Source: Istiophorus platypterus (taxonomy: Eukaryota > Chordata > Actinopteri > Istiophoriformes > Istiophoridae). From it: a stretch of 64,000 nt of DNA. The translations under genes and the position numbers were made by a program. The stretch spans positions 28,278,527 to 28,342,526 of the forward strand of contig CM029121.1 of the NCBI GenBank assembly GCA_016859345.1, in the 5' to 3' direction. Numbering within the stretch: position 1 is the stretch's first letter; every line of letters starts with the position of its first letter. This document shows positions 1 to 12,662 of this stretch, piece by piece. The notes beneath the pieces are model-generated. The model was not told where the DNA came from and made no database searches. It worked only from the letters and a program-made list of their open reading frames with translations.

Positions 1-227
1 GGACGACAGGTTGCTGAATGACAGCGCTGGATCAGAGACAGAGGGAGAGAGAAAAGAGCAAATGAGGAAGAGGAGTGTATGAAAATAGGGTTTCTACGGA
101 CAGAAGTTCCACTCTGAACTTTTTAGACTGGAAGGCAGCCTTTCAAACAGACTGTTTACTTGTGTTGTTAGTAAAGAACCTGGTCTTAGTTGGAAAAGGT
201 CATATTCTTAAAGCCTTCACTGGTCAA

Positions 228-300
228 ACTAGAAGTCATGGTTAGGAGCAGTTGTCAGTGGTGTTCCTCAAGGTTCGATTCATGATCCTTTTGTCTTTTT
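228..300 (+). mobile_element. LINE reverse transcriptase relic
   Basis: Plus-strand translation gives AVVSGVPQGSIHDPFV, which matches the conserved GVPQGS(I/V)LGPLLF block of non-LTR retrotransposon reverse transcriptases. Only this block is recognisable; the family cannot be named from so short a relic. Confidence 0.6.
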
Positions 301-439
301 TTTTTTGTTTTGTTTTTATTAATTGTGTGATTTTGTTTTCTCCTCCATGTTAAAACTTAAGGAATATTTCTTTAGTATTTAGTGAACTACACATTCAGCG
401 ACAGAAAATACTGCAATTTTCATTAGGCATTAGAAACAT

Positions 440-865
440 AACAGAGAAACCCTGATGGAAAGTAACTATTTACTCAAATACTGTGCCTAAGTACAACCTT
501 GATGTACTCGTACTTTGCTTGAGCATTTCCATTTTATGCTACTTTACACTTCTACTCTGACACATTTATTTGAGAAATTAGTTTACTGGTTACTTTGCAA
601 GATTCTTTATACAAAATATAGTCAACAACCCAACAGAATGTAGAGTAGTTCAAATCAGCAAACTGCAACGTTGAAGTGATACATACATTTATGTAAGAAT
701 AATAATCCAGTAACATATTCTGAAATGGGACATTCTACATGATCAGCAGTTTTACTTTTGGTACTTTTAAGTATATTTTGGTCAGATAAAAATTTAAATG
801 CATGACTTTTATTTGTAATGGAGTATTTCTACACTGACATACATTTACTTAAGTTAAAGATATGG
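440..865. mobile_element. hAT-like non-autonomous element, degraded
   Basis: Phrases such as TTTTATGCTACTTTACACTT, GTACTTTTAAGTA and TTGTAATGGAGTATTTCTAC are characteristic of a short hAT-like element abundant in percomorph fish. Related fragments occur at 35100-35200, 55738-55905 and 57375-57435. Termini are eroded, so boundaries are approximate. Confidence 0.5.
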
Positions 866-1345
866 GAACCTCGTCCACTGTGAAGACGTATCAGGAGAGA
901 GGCCACATTATTAATTCCTGTGTCGACACTGAAAACCTGTGACACCTTGTCTCTACTTAAACCACTGACATTTACCCCGGATCTGTTCTACCTCAGTACC
1001 AACACAGCTCACAACCAAATACACAATCATGTCCTTCCATGAGAGGAATAAAAAAAAAAGACCTGAAAGCTAAAGTAAATCCGATGTGAGCCACTATGCA
1101 GGAAATGAAGGCGGCAGCACTGGTTAAAGCAGAATCGTTTCAGCCGACTGGAAAACACATATTTTAATGGCTTTATGGCATCTTACTTCATTTTCTTCTT
1201 TCTGGTTCCAGAAAACCCCACCAAGTGACTGCAGTTAAAATTAACCAACTGATCAGCACCAGCACATTTACAGAAATTTAGTTTAATGTACGGTGTCCTT
1301 ATGAATAAAAAAAATTAAATGAAACTGTACCATATAAACACTTAC

Positions 1346-3079
1346 AGCTGGTAATGCTCTTCCTTGGCGGAGCTGCCGATGCCGCCGATGCCACCGATGC
1401 CGCCGATGCCGCCAATTCCACCGATGCCTCCTCTTGCGGTTCGGGGTCGAGTTCTCCGGATGCCAGGCCTCGGCAGCGCAGCACCACCCACATGTCCGGG
1501 TGGTACAGGGAGAAGTATCGGCAGACGCGGCTGGCCTCATGGATACCGCCGTCGTCCAACAACTGACCAATGAGCGCAGCCAGAACGCTCCTCTCCCCAG
1601 GACCCAGCCCTGAGGGGACACTCGGCTCCTCCTGCTCCTCTGGGGGACCAGGGAGTCCCTCCAGACTGAGGCACTTCTCTGTGTTCAGAGCCGATATGCT
1701 CGAGAAGGAGAACTCCTTCACCAGCACGTCGTACGTGTTCATCTCGGGCGTGACGGCGGGTGGCGGCAGGTTGAAAACGCTTTCCTTCTCCATGGCGACG
1801 GTGAGGATGTGTCGTCGGACACGGCCGATCCAAAGCTTTTTCTCCAGCGTCTCCAGTTGTTCCACGGGAGCCGGGCTGAGCAGGGAGAGCCAGTGAGCAG
1901 CGAGGGCGAGGAGCAGGCAGCGCTCCTGGACGTCCGGCAGCTCCGCCTGGGCCTCCGCCGCCGCGGGGGGGTCCGACCGCCCAGCTTCAGCCTGCGACAG
2001 GAAGAACTGGGAGGCCGATCGGGGGTCGGTGCCGTCAGCCTTCAGCTGCTCCTGACATTTCCTCCAGAAACCCACTCTGGTCTCCAGCCTTCTCCACTGT
2101 GTCTTGGACTTCTGGGAGTTCACTTCCTGAAGTAGCTACATGACAGACGGGAAACATGATGTCAAACGATCCAGTCCTCAACATTTCAACCATGTTTCTT
2201 GGGTCCAGGAGGTGTGATGTAGAGAACTTAATTATGATCTATGATCCAGACCACTGGTATGTCTTTTATATCTATCGAGGATGCAGACTCTATTATCTTT
2301 GGATGACCCATTTTTTGAATTTAGGATTGTAATGAATCAAACTGGCTGTCCATGTATAAAATGATTTAAAATATAAATAAAATATAAAATACAAATAAAG
2401 AGCTAAAGTCTAGAGCCCCTCTGTGGCTCTTAGAGGCGACAATGTTCATTACACTCAATGATATGATGAAGCACTCAAGGTATTTTCAGAGAAAAAGGAG
2501 TTAACAGTGGTGTCTTCCCTCAATTCTGTGTGAACACAACAGTGGCACTACAGGAAAACACATCCTCTGGCTTCTGGGGACCATAACATGCTCAGTAAAT
2601 TTCATGGATAACCACGGATTTTTTCTGAGATTTTATCTAGGAATTAAAGATGAAAGATGACCATGACCATACCCGTTTTAGATAAAGTAAAATCACAAAA
2701 GGTGAAATGGAAATAGAAATATTTCTTGTAAAATCTCATGAAAAATACATATGAAGCAAAAATGTAAGAAAAAATTATCGGAAAATGTAAAATATAAAAT
2801 GCTTTGAAAATGCTTGAAGTTGTGTGGATTTGAATCTGTACGTGGACCGTGTGGCGGAGCGGACCTGGCTAAGCAGCAGGTGGTGGACGGGCAGGCCGGC
2901 CAGCAGGGCCACCTGTCTGGCCTGGCTGTAGCGGCCCCTGGCCTGAAGGGCGTCCACGGCGGCCTGGAACTCCTCCTGCTGGACGGAGGGAGAACTGCAC
3001 TGCAGCAGCCGAGGAGACAGGCTGACCTCTGACCCCTGCAGCAGCTGACTCAGCTGACTCAGCTTCCTGAAGTCTGGAC
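1346..3079 (-). CDS. spg11: spg11 exons 29-30 (last exons in window)
   Basis: Exon 29 is 2865-3079 (GPDFRKLSQL ... ARQVALLAGLPVHHLLLSQ). Its donor is GTCCGC, weak, but it is the site that keeps frame and conserved length into exon 30 (1346-2126, 781 bp, EVNSQKSKTQWRRLETRVGFW). Exon 30 carries LALAAHWLSL, EFSFSSISALNTEKCLSL and LIGQLLDDGGIHEASRVCRYF, close to human LIGRLLDDGCVHEASRVCRYF, then LASGE and a lineage-specific Ala/Ser repeat (AAS/VAS units) before PPRKSITS and a perfect GTAAGT donor. The protein continues beyond the window. Confidence 0.93.
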
Positions 3080-6000
3080 CTATGCACACAAACACACACA
3101 GCAAATACATTCAGTCCTGTGGGCACATTACAAATCAATCACACAGATTTTTATCAAGTTTTTCTAAACTTCAGCAGAAAAACTGTATTTTAGTGCAAAG
3201 TATCCCCACACTGATCAGAGGTCAGAACGACCGTCTCGAGTTTCTCCGACCTCACCGTTGGACTTGAGGAGTTTGTCGACGTCGGCCAGAAGCTGCAGCA
3301 GTCGGTGCAGGTCGTACTGGGAGGGGCAGCGCTGCACCATAGTGAGGAGCAGCACGGAAGCCTGGCTCTCCACCCACGGCAGGGGGAGTCCGTCGCAGGG
3401 CACTGGACCCCCGTTTCTCAACTGCATCAGTGAAGAGAGAGTCGGATAAGACAGGATGGACTTTGCCTTCATACAGAACCCTGACACGGTTCCCCTGTTC
3501 CTTTGGGACCTGAGACCTTCCCCTCCCGGCTGATTCATGAAACTCCTTGACCTGCTTTTAGCCCCGTCCTCTACCTGCGAGACCCTACCTGGAGCCTACC
3601 TGACTACAAAGAGTCTTAAATCGGTCTTCGTTAGTCTGAAATGTTTCTCACGCCATGTACCGACTCACCCTGGACCACGGTTCTATGCTGACAACTGTGG
3701 CAGATCAGCCGCAGTTTAAAGTCTCTGCCGGCCGATCTGTATCCAAGTGTTAGTGGACTCACAGTGATGAGCGTCTTCTGGAAGTCCAGCAGCTTCGCTT
3801 TGGCCTCAGAGAAGTTCCTGTAGTGACAACACAGCTCAAACATCCTCAGCACCAGCACCAGAGGACAGTCCTGGGGGGGCAAACAAAAACCTGTAACATC
3901 CATTTGGTTATTTAGTCAGACTGGCAAAGTCGTCTTGTTTTAATTACTTAAATTTATGATCTGAATATTCGATTTTTTTATGATCAGATCTGTTTTACAA
4001 TAATCACCTCACTTTAATGAAAATCGGGAAGGAAAAATTCAATCAACAATTAGATTATGAAACTGGGGAAAATAATTAAGTACATCCCTAAAAAACAATT
4101 ACATTTGACCTTAAATGTCTGAGTGACTTAGAGAAAAACTGGCAAATCCTTCAAGGTCCAGTCAAAGACAAGATAAGAAAAACTCTTCCCCTCAGTAATA
4201 TCTTTCATTTTAAAAGACTTTTTTCCAAATGAAAAAATATAAAATATTCTGTGAGAAAAGTTGATTTTTTTTTTTCTTGGCACAGACGTTGGCGAGGAAA
4301 CATCACACTGTATTAAATATAGTATTAAGGAGGGAGCTCTAATCCAGTGTGTTTAATCCTTTCTGAACCAGGTTCTGGGACTCTGGGATCCAGCACCTCC
4401 TGACCAAGATAAGCAGGACCTGCCAACACCTACTGCTCCTTCAAAGAAAACCCGGATTAACCTTCACAGATTCAGAGACGAGAGAGAGATACACTGGTTC
4501 ATGTCTTTAGTTAATCACATAATGTCTCTCTTTTTCTCATCATCTAATTTCTCTGGTGTTTATTTGTTTTTACCCTCTGGAAGAGCTCGAATCCCCGGAG
4601 GAGGGGCCTGATGCAGCCCCGCTCCAGCAGCGTCCTCCAGATGATCGACAGGTCATGCAGCGTCCACTCGTGGCGCTGGGGGGCTTCCATCAGGTGGGAG
4701 GTGGCTTCTGCCGCCGCCTCGTTGTCGACGGATGTCAGCACCCACACACACAGGCAGGGCAGCAGCCCCACGCCCTGTCAATCAAGCAGGTCGGTCACGA
4801 GGTACGAACACGCAAATATGAAACAATAAAACAAACAAAAAAAAACAAACACCTAACGTGAGTTTGGATTTGACAGGGTGAAGAGGGAGGAACATGGGGG
4901 CCGGGGGCCGGGGGCCGGGGACCGGGGACTGGACGACTAACATCTTTGATCTCAATAGCCATCGAATTATTGAGTGATCATTATTTCTAATACTTCTGTT
5001 TACCTGCTGACAGGCGGCGAGCACAGCCAGTGTCGGGCAGCGTTGCACCAGAGCCTCCTGTAGCAGGTACGCGCAGGACGACGCCTCCCGCTGGCTCTGC
5101 AGGAGGACCTGGAACAGCTCCCCGGGGCGCTCCGGGCTCCTGGGGGCCTCCTCCAGGCCCGGTGTCGGCGCCGGCTCCTCTGGGCAACAGCTCCTCCTCC
5201 TCCTCGTCCTCTGGCTGTACACCCGCAGGTCCTGGAACGCCAGGCTCAGGTGGGCCTGAAGGGTGGGGCCAAACTGAGCCAACAGCAACCTCACCTGGGG
5301 GAGGAGATAAATATGGCCAGAGGGAGGAGGTCACATGACAAGACATGAGATATTACTGCAGAAATATAAAGATTTTTAACACTAAAATGTAAAGTTATAA
5401 GTTTCACTGGAGATGGATGTAAACAGGTATTTAAATTAAGACCCTGCCGTGAAACTGTAGAGCTGCAGAGGAAGTGATGCAATTTGTTGTTTAGCATAGA
5501 CACATATATATTTTTCATTCACCTTTATCTTCAAGCACCAGCAGCAGAGGCTTGTTTACTGTCCAACATGATCACAGGGACAATACCTGTCCAGCTATTA
5601 ACCCGCCTCCATCAGATTATCTCACAGAGGGGCAATGTGAGGACGCCCTGGAGGCGCACGTGTGCACGCATGTGTGTGTGTGTGTGTGTGTGAGTTCTCA
5701 CCTGCTGGGGTGGGAAGTTGTGCAGCTGGACGAACAACAGGAAGTGGATGAACTGACCGTCGGCGGCGCAATGGGCTGGGTAAACGGAGCTGAGCTTCAA
5801 GCCGTGGAGCTGACAGAACTGAACCGGCAACGCCCACTCCTGAGACGCTTCGTAGGACGACCTGGTCAACACACACACACAGACGGAGACACACACAGAT
5901 AGACAGACACACACACACACACAGACACACACACACACACACCGAGTGCAGAGTAGGATGTGACTCTTCTGTTGTACTGATTGAATTAGTGCTGTGACAT

Positions 6001-6673
6001 TCATCAAGACAAAAACAACTATTTCCACACCAATCAGCTTCAACAGCAAATTAAGATTAAATGTGATCAAATACACATTTATGATCATGTCTCCAGTATA
6101 AACCTGTCTCAGATTAAGGTCCAGTCGAGGTCAAACGAAGAGAAATATAATTATTGTAAAACTCGTTCAGAGTCCTGTGGAAACCTTGTCCAGCCATTTT
6201 CTGGTGATTCTGGGAGTCACAGGAAGTGAAGTAACGACGTCGGCGTCGTGAGGACGGGGCCGTACCTGCCGACGCCCTTCTGCTCCAGACCGTCTGTCAC
6301 CGCAGCCTCCAGGTGGCCAATCAGCTCCTCTGCTGCTCCAGGCTCCGCCTCTGCCAGCTTCGCTCCTTTAGATGCTGAAAAGAGACAGATCGGTGTGTTT
6401 ACCTGAGTGTGTGTAAGACGCCATGTTGAAGCCGTGTGTGTTTGTGTCATGTTTACCCAGGGTGTGTAGATGCTGTGCCGGAGTGTAGTGTGTGTTGTGT
6501 TGGTTCCAGTGCTGCAGGACAACGTTCATGGCTCTGATATCGACCCGGAGCCTCAGGCTGCAGATCCCCAGCAGCTCGCAGAAACAAACGGCCGCCGACA
6601 CCACCGGCGCCACGTTGAAGTACTGCAGGGCCAACCTGTACACCTGCTGCCGGGCCTGCTGCACGCTGCAACA

Positions 6674-6743
<70 letters not shown>

Positions 6744-9700
6744 ACTGACGCTGTGTAATAGAACAATGTATTTTCTGTTTCTAGACTAAACCAGACTGTC
6801 CAGACCCAAACGGCGGTGGTCGTGGTCGTGTTCTACTCACAGCTGCGTCACGTCACTGCAGCTGCTCAGCTGCTGCATGAGGAAAGTGGCGTACGCGAAG
6901 GACGGCCGGCCATGACGGAGGTAGAACAGGAAGTCCAGGTTCTCCACCAGAGCAAACCTGCTGACCAGGTGGGGGCAGGAGAAGTGAGGCAGCTCCGTCA
7001 TCTCTGCGGAGAGAGAAAGTGACAGTCGCCGGTTCAGCCCGGGCTGAGTGCCGATGGGGTTCATGACCTTGTGGGGACCTTAGCGCCGACATGTGGAGCT
7101 CACCGGTGGAGTTGAGGGTGTTAGCCACCTGCCAGCCAAACAGCCTGGACGGGTCCAGAGGATGGAGCGACTAGAAAACACCAGTTCCATAAAAGTGACT
7201 TCATAGGCTTTCAGCTTTACTGTAACACACTCAGAACACACACAACCTCCGGCAGCAAGCCAAGAAGTGGCTGCATTAAGTTTGGATATGTTAACGAACC
7301 CCGGGGGGCCGACAGGTGCGAGTCTACCTGCAGGAGGTGGTAGACAGAGATGTCGGAGGACGGGCTGTTTCCTCGGGGCCCTGTGGGGAAGAGGGCGGCC
7401 TTCAGTTTGGGATGGGGGGCCAGCGCCATCTTCAGGAGCTGGGGGTCGACCACCGTCCCAGTCGTCCTGCCGGACCACCCACCCTGAACCACCACCTGCA
7501 CACAGGAAGTAACCAGAGGCCTGTTTCAGACCGAAAAAATGGCATCTCTGGCTCTGCTTCAAGAAACAACTGATCCTTGTTGTTTCAACCGTCCAGCAAC
7601 GTCAGTACAACGCTACATCTGTTGAGTCTTTGTTCAAGGTCACAACATACGATTCACATAGTTATAATATTCATAATATTCAAATTCAATATTCATCAAA
7701 TATTTCTCCTTTACTTTGTTGGCCATCTTAACTAGGCAGTAAATACACAGAGACTAAACAGAACAGTCTCCTCTGAACCGTGTGAGCTGACAGAAATAAG
7801 GACAGACAGAGGGTCCAGATGTGCTTGTGACGGTCCGTGGATGTGATTTGTGCCTTTCCAGCGAACCAGGCTGGTCGGGGTCCATGGTTACCTGGTCGAT
7901 TCCCCCGGGGGCGAACATGACGGCGGCCAGGGCCAGTAGACTGTGGCCCTCCAACAGCAGGCTGCTGAGGGACGGCTGGCTGCCCGGCAACAGCACCTGA
8001 GCACTGGTTAGAGTGGCCTGGAAGACCAGGGCCGGGTCTGGGGGGGGAGAGAGGGAGGGAGAGAGACAGAGAGAGAGAGAGAGGGAGAGAGAGGGGGGGG
8101 GGCAGAGAGGGAGAGAAAGGGAGAGAGAGAGAGACAGAGGGAGGGAGGGGATAGGGAGAGAGAGACGGGAGAGGGAGAGAAAGGGAGAGAGAGACAGAGT
8201 GAGGGAGAGACAGAGAGGGGGGGAGGGAATGAAAGAGAGAGAGGGAAAGAGAGGGAGATTATCTAAAATCAAATGAAACTTAAAATGAATGAATGAATTA
8301 AACTTAAACAAAGTAAAAAATAAACAAAATTAATTAAGCTAAAATGAACGAAACTAATCAACCAAATTAACTTTGTCTACGTCCAGCTGATGATCTATTT
8401 TTCATTTATTCCAGTTTTTTAAAATTATTTTATTCATTATTTGACATTTTCCTTTGATTAATGATTTGAATCTTTAATCAAATTAAATGAAAGTACTGTA
8501 ACTTTTAAACTGGTGCAGTTTAAACTTAGATAAAATGTAAATCATGAAACATTTCCATAGCTGCAACCAGAGAATGTTTGGTTTCCTCATTTTATAAATG
8601 AACTAAACGATCCATCTGTTTTAGGACAAACTGTTTATCAAGAGAAGCTCCATCTTGAACACTGATTTTCTGTCCTGGATCTGATGCTGCAGCAGTCCGG
8701 TACCTGACAGGTCCCTGGTGATCTCCTGGATCTTCACCAGCATCTCGAACCAGGGCTGAGTCCCAGACAAGCTCTGATTAGTCAGGAGGAGGCAGTTCCT
8801 GGGCGTCAGCCTGCGGCCAGGAGACACCAGCAGTCAATTAACTTACCAACGGATATTTTATAATCAACTGAGTCTCTGTGAAACCCAAACACAGTCAAAG
8901 TAAAAACACCGACAGCGCCGACAAAGTACACGTCACCCTGGCGACACACACCTGTGGTGCTCCAGGTAGGTGTAGAGCAGGTACTGCAGGCCGCGGTCCA
9001 GGCAGAAGCCGATGAACAGGCCGTGGAGGTCGAGGCCGAGGAAGGAGCGGTACCGAGGGACGGGGGGAGACGAGGTCATCACCCCCCCAGCCTGAGCCAG
9101 CCTCCACAGCAGCTGCTCCAGATCTGCCAGCTCCTCTGGGATGAACAGGCCCCTCCTGGGGGAGAACAGACAGATGTGAACCCAGGTAAACCGACCTTAC
9201 CTGTACCTGGAAGGTCCAGCTCTGTTTGGTGGAAGCTTCAAACAGCGGGAGACGGATGAAAAACTTTCATGACCCAGGATAGTGACATCACTCTGACTTG
9301 AGTTAATATGTTGTGTTTCATACCTTTTAAGAGCTTAACTAGGTGAGTGTAACTTAATTTGGACAGAGAAGTTGTTTGATGCTTGATTTTGTCTATTTTC
9401 GTTCAATAAAATGTTTTGATTCTGATGTTTCAGTTATAAAACCCTCATGTTCTATAGAACATCTCTCCGAGTGTGTGTTTGCCGTTGTTACGGTCTCCAT
9501 CCTCTATACTCATCGCTAGAATGTTAGAGATAAGTCTGTGTGTGTCTGGGTCGGACGACGTGCTGGAGAAGAGGCGGAATGAGGTCTGGGTCAGAGTCGT
9601 CATTTAGGGAACCGCCGCAGATCCAAACTAAAATCACCGCCTGGCGGTTCTACGCGTCCGCCAACCAGACAGGCTGCGCTTCAATATCCACGTCTGTCCA

Positions 9701-12584
9701 GACTCACATAATATATGTAGCAAAGACTTTTCTAACCAACAGACACAGGAGATCTACAAAATAGGCAAAGTTTCAAGTTTGGCGCCAAAAATCAGTGTCA
9801 TCAATTCAGTGTCTGCCCATGTGTGAAATATGGCCACAATCTCCCCATCTCTTCCTGAGTTATGGCATCGTGTTTGTGCAGAACATTATGAAGTCACAGA
9901 GACCTTGACCTTTGACCTTTGACCACCAGATTTTAAACGGCTCAACCTTGAGTACAAGTGGACATTTGTGCCAGATCTTATGAAATTCTCTCAAGGTGTT
10001 CCTGGGACGTCGCCTTCACCAGAATGGGCTGGATGGAGAATTCCAGGTACCAACACCTGTGGAATAATGGTCGTCGTCGGTGGTGGGAGCGGCGGCTGTA
10101 CCTGGCCAGCAGGTCCAGGACGTCCTCCCTCATGTAGGTGCTGCAGAGCGTGTTGTCGTGGACCAGTTCCGGTGCCAGCTCCGGCCATCGGGAGACGTTG
10201 GCGGTCTCCTGGTCCTGGATCCAGCCCACCACCCGGGCCTGGTCATGGAGGGCGGTCAGGTAACGCCACAGCACCGCAGGGTCACAGGAATCCAACTCTA
10301 AGTATCCAAAATCACAAAGAGATAAAACTTCTGGTGTGATAACATCAAAATGAGCAGAATTAAGACATTTAAAACCAAAATTGTGTTGTGTTTTTTTACC
10401 CGTGTGTTGGAGTCTGGACAGGAGGACGGTAGTCTGGCAGCCCTCGTCCCAGTTCCTCACCCAGTCCAGCCTGAGGTTCCTCCAGAGCCCCCCCTCCTCA
10501 TCAGGCCTCCTCTGTCCTGCCAGCTCCTCCAGAACCTCCTCACAAACTCCTGTCTCCCTTCCAACCATCTGAACAACCCTGGATCAAGACAGAGGGGACA
10601 TAAAGCGGAGGTTCGGAGGAGTACACGAGGTTCAGGGCGGATAAGGAGGAGGAGAAGAACAAAGACTCAGAGGAGGAAAATGTGGAGGCTGTTCAGATGG
10701 AGGCGGATTCGTCCCGGACCAACAGACTGTCCTTACCGGTGTGATGCGGCACTCGCTGGGTGGCGGGACTGTGGCAGCGCTCCCAACCTTTCCATATCCC
10801 GTATGAACGCCACGCTCTGCGTCTCCTCCTTCGGAAAATAGCTCCGCCTCGACAGCTCCTCCACCTGAACGAACAACCGAGTGGAGAGGCTCGTTGAGCT
10901 GTTGTGGTGAAATCTAGCCAACAAGGCGAGGCTAGGAAACCCTGCCTTTCTTTTTGGAGTTTTTTTGCCTACGCCTCCCCCTCAGCCTTTATGAATACAA
11001 ACTGAACCTTAGCAAATTAGAGAGGATTCAAATAGTTGTTGGATACAGGTTAGACCAGGAAATCTTTAAAAAGACCTTAATCTGAGCCTAAAATTACTTT
11101 ATTCTGATATATAAGATTGTATTAAAAGGTAGAAGGGAGGCAACGACGCCATCAGGAGGATCGTTGTGGTTTCATTCACCCTCCCAGACTCACCACAAAC
11201 TCCCTCAGGTCCATGTCATCAGTGTAAAGACAGAAGCTGTGGAGCTGCCTCGTCACACTGAAGCCCTGGAAAACAAATGGCCACAGTTCATGTTCGGAAC
11301 CGAAACGGACAAAAAGCTTCAGTTGGTTCTTTGTTGAGATTTTAAAGGAAACACACTCAGTCTAGTGTGTTATCATGTAAACCGTTTGTTGAGGGGAAAA
11401 CTTCTTGGAAGACGCCTAATTTTTCGGAGTGTGAGATGAGAACATACCAACATGGGAACCAGATTTTCCCATAATCTGGGGCAGTCAGTTAGGTTCCATT
11501 AATTTCTTAAACCGAATGGCCTGTGATCAGCTCGGGTCTGAAATGTAGCCATGGATCTACACACTGGTTCACTTAACTTTACTTACTGAACCTAAAAACC
11601 TGCCGATTTTCAGGCAAGTTCTGCTGTTGTAGGATGCATCTCTTCTCTGTGAATTAAAGGCCAATTCTGTTGATGTCCATCGTGGACAGCAGAGATAACG
11701 AAGTCTCTGGAAGTCATGAATCTAAAGACGTATGTCTCTGACGGAGTTATGGTTCTGATAAGGACGGCTGGTTGTTAGCACAGTGGTGCGTTCACTGACC
11801 ATGTTGGTGAGCAGCGTTTCGGCCGTCTGCAGGTCTCGGCGCTGCAGGGAGGAGAAGACCTGTCGCAGACCCTCTATCCTCAGGGCCGACAGACGCTGCT
11901 CCGGGCAGCTCCGCCTCCTCAGGACAGCCTGAGCCCTGGGGATCTGATTGGTCAGGATGGATCGGCGGACCACATCCTGTCACATGCACACACACACAGT
12001 CATGAAACATGAGGTCCCAGATAAAAAGATGCAAAAGCAAAGACAGAAATTTTGTTCACATGATGTGTCACCTCAGTCGGTAGCTGCTCCCACTCGCCCT
12101 CCTGCGCCTCCTCATGAGCGGGAGCGGGAGCAGCAGAGCCGGTGCCGGAGGTGTCGCCCCCTGCGGGCCAGGGAAACCTCTTCATGTAGCACCTCAGCTC
12201 GATGACGTAACGGTCCAGAACGTCCACGCAGCTCTGGACACCTGCATCCTCGTCTGCAAACGCGACAGAGCAGCTGCAGCTCTCAGAAGGTAAACAGGGG
12301 GGCATGTCGGACAGGACTGAGAGGTGTGAGTGTGTGTGTGTGTGTGTGTGCGTGTGCGTGTGGCCTCACAGTGTGCGTTGGACAGCACCGAGCGGATCTG
12401 TGTGTTGACGAAGTTCATGGTGATGTTGAGCAGCTGCTCTGAGAACTGGCGGCTCTGAGCTTCGCTGTTTGATTCCCTGACGGCCGAGCACAGCAGGTCC
12501 AATGCAGGACACAGTTCCTGGACGCCTGCACACACACGTGCACACACACAGACACATGCACGCACGCATGCACGCACGCACGCA

Positions 12585-12662
<78 letters not shown>

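Larger units (their letters stand above)
1..1345. other. spg11 intron 30 (part)
   Basis: The next spg11 exon is not visible here, so the intron runs beyond the left edge. It contains a short LINE reverse-transcriptase relic and an hAT-like element, listed separately. Confidence 0.8.
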
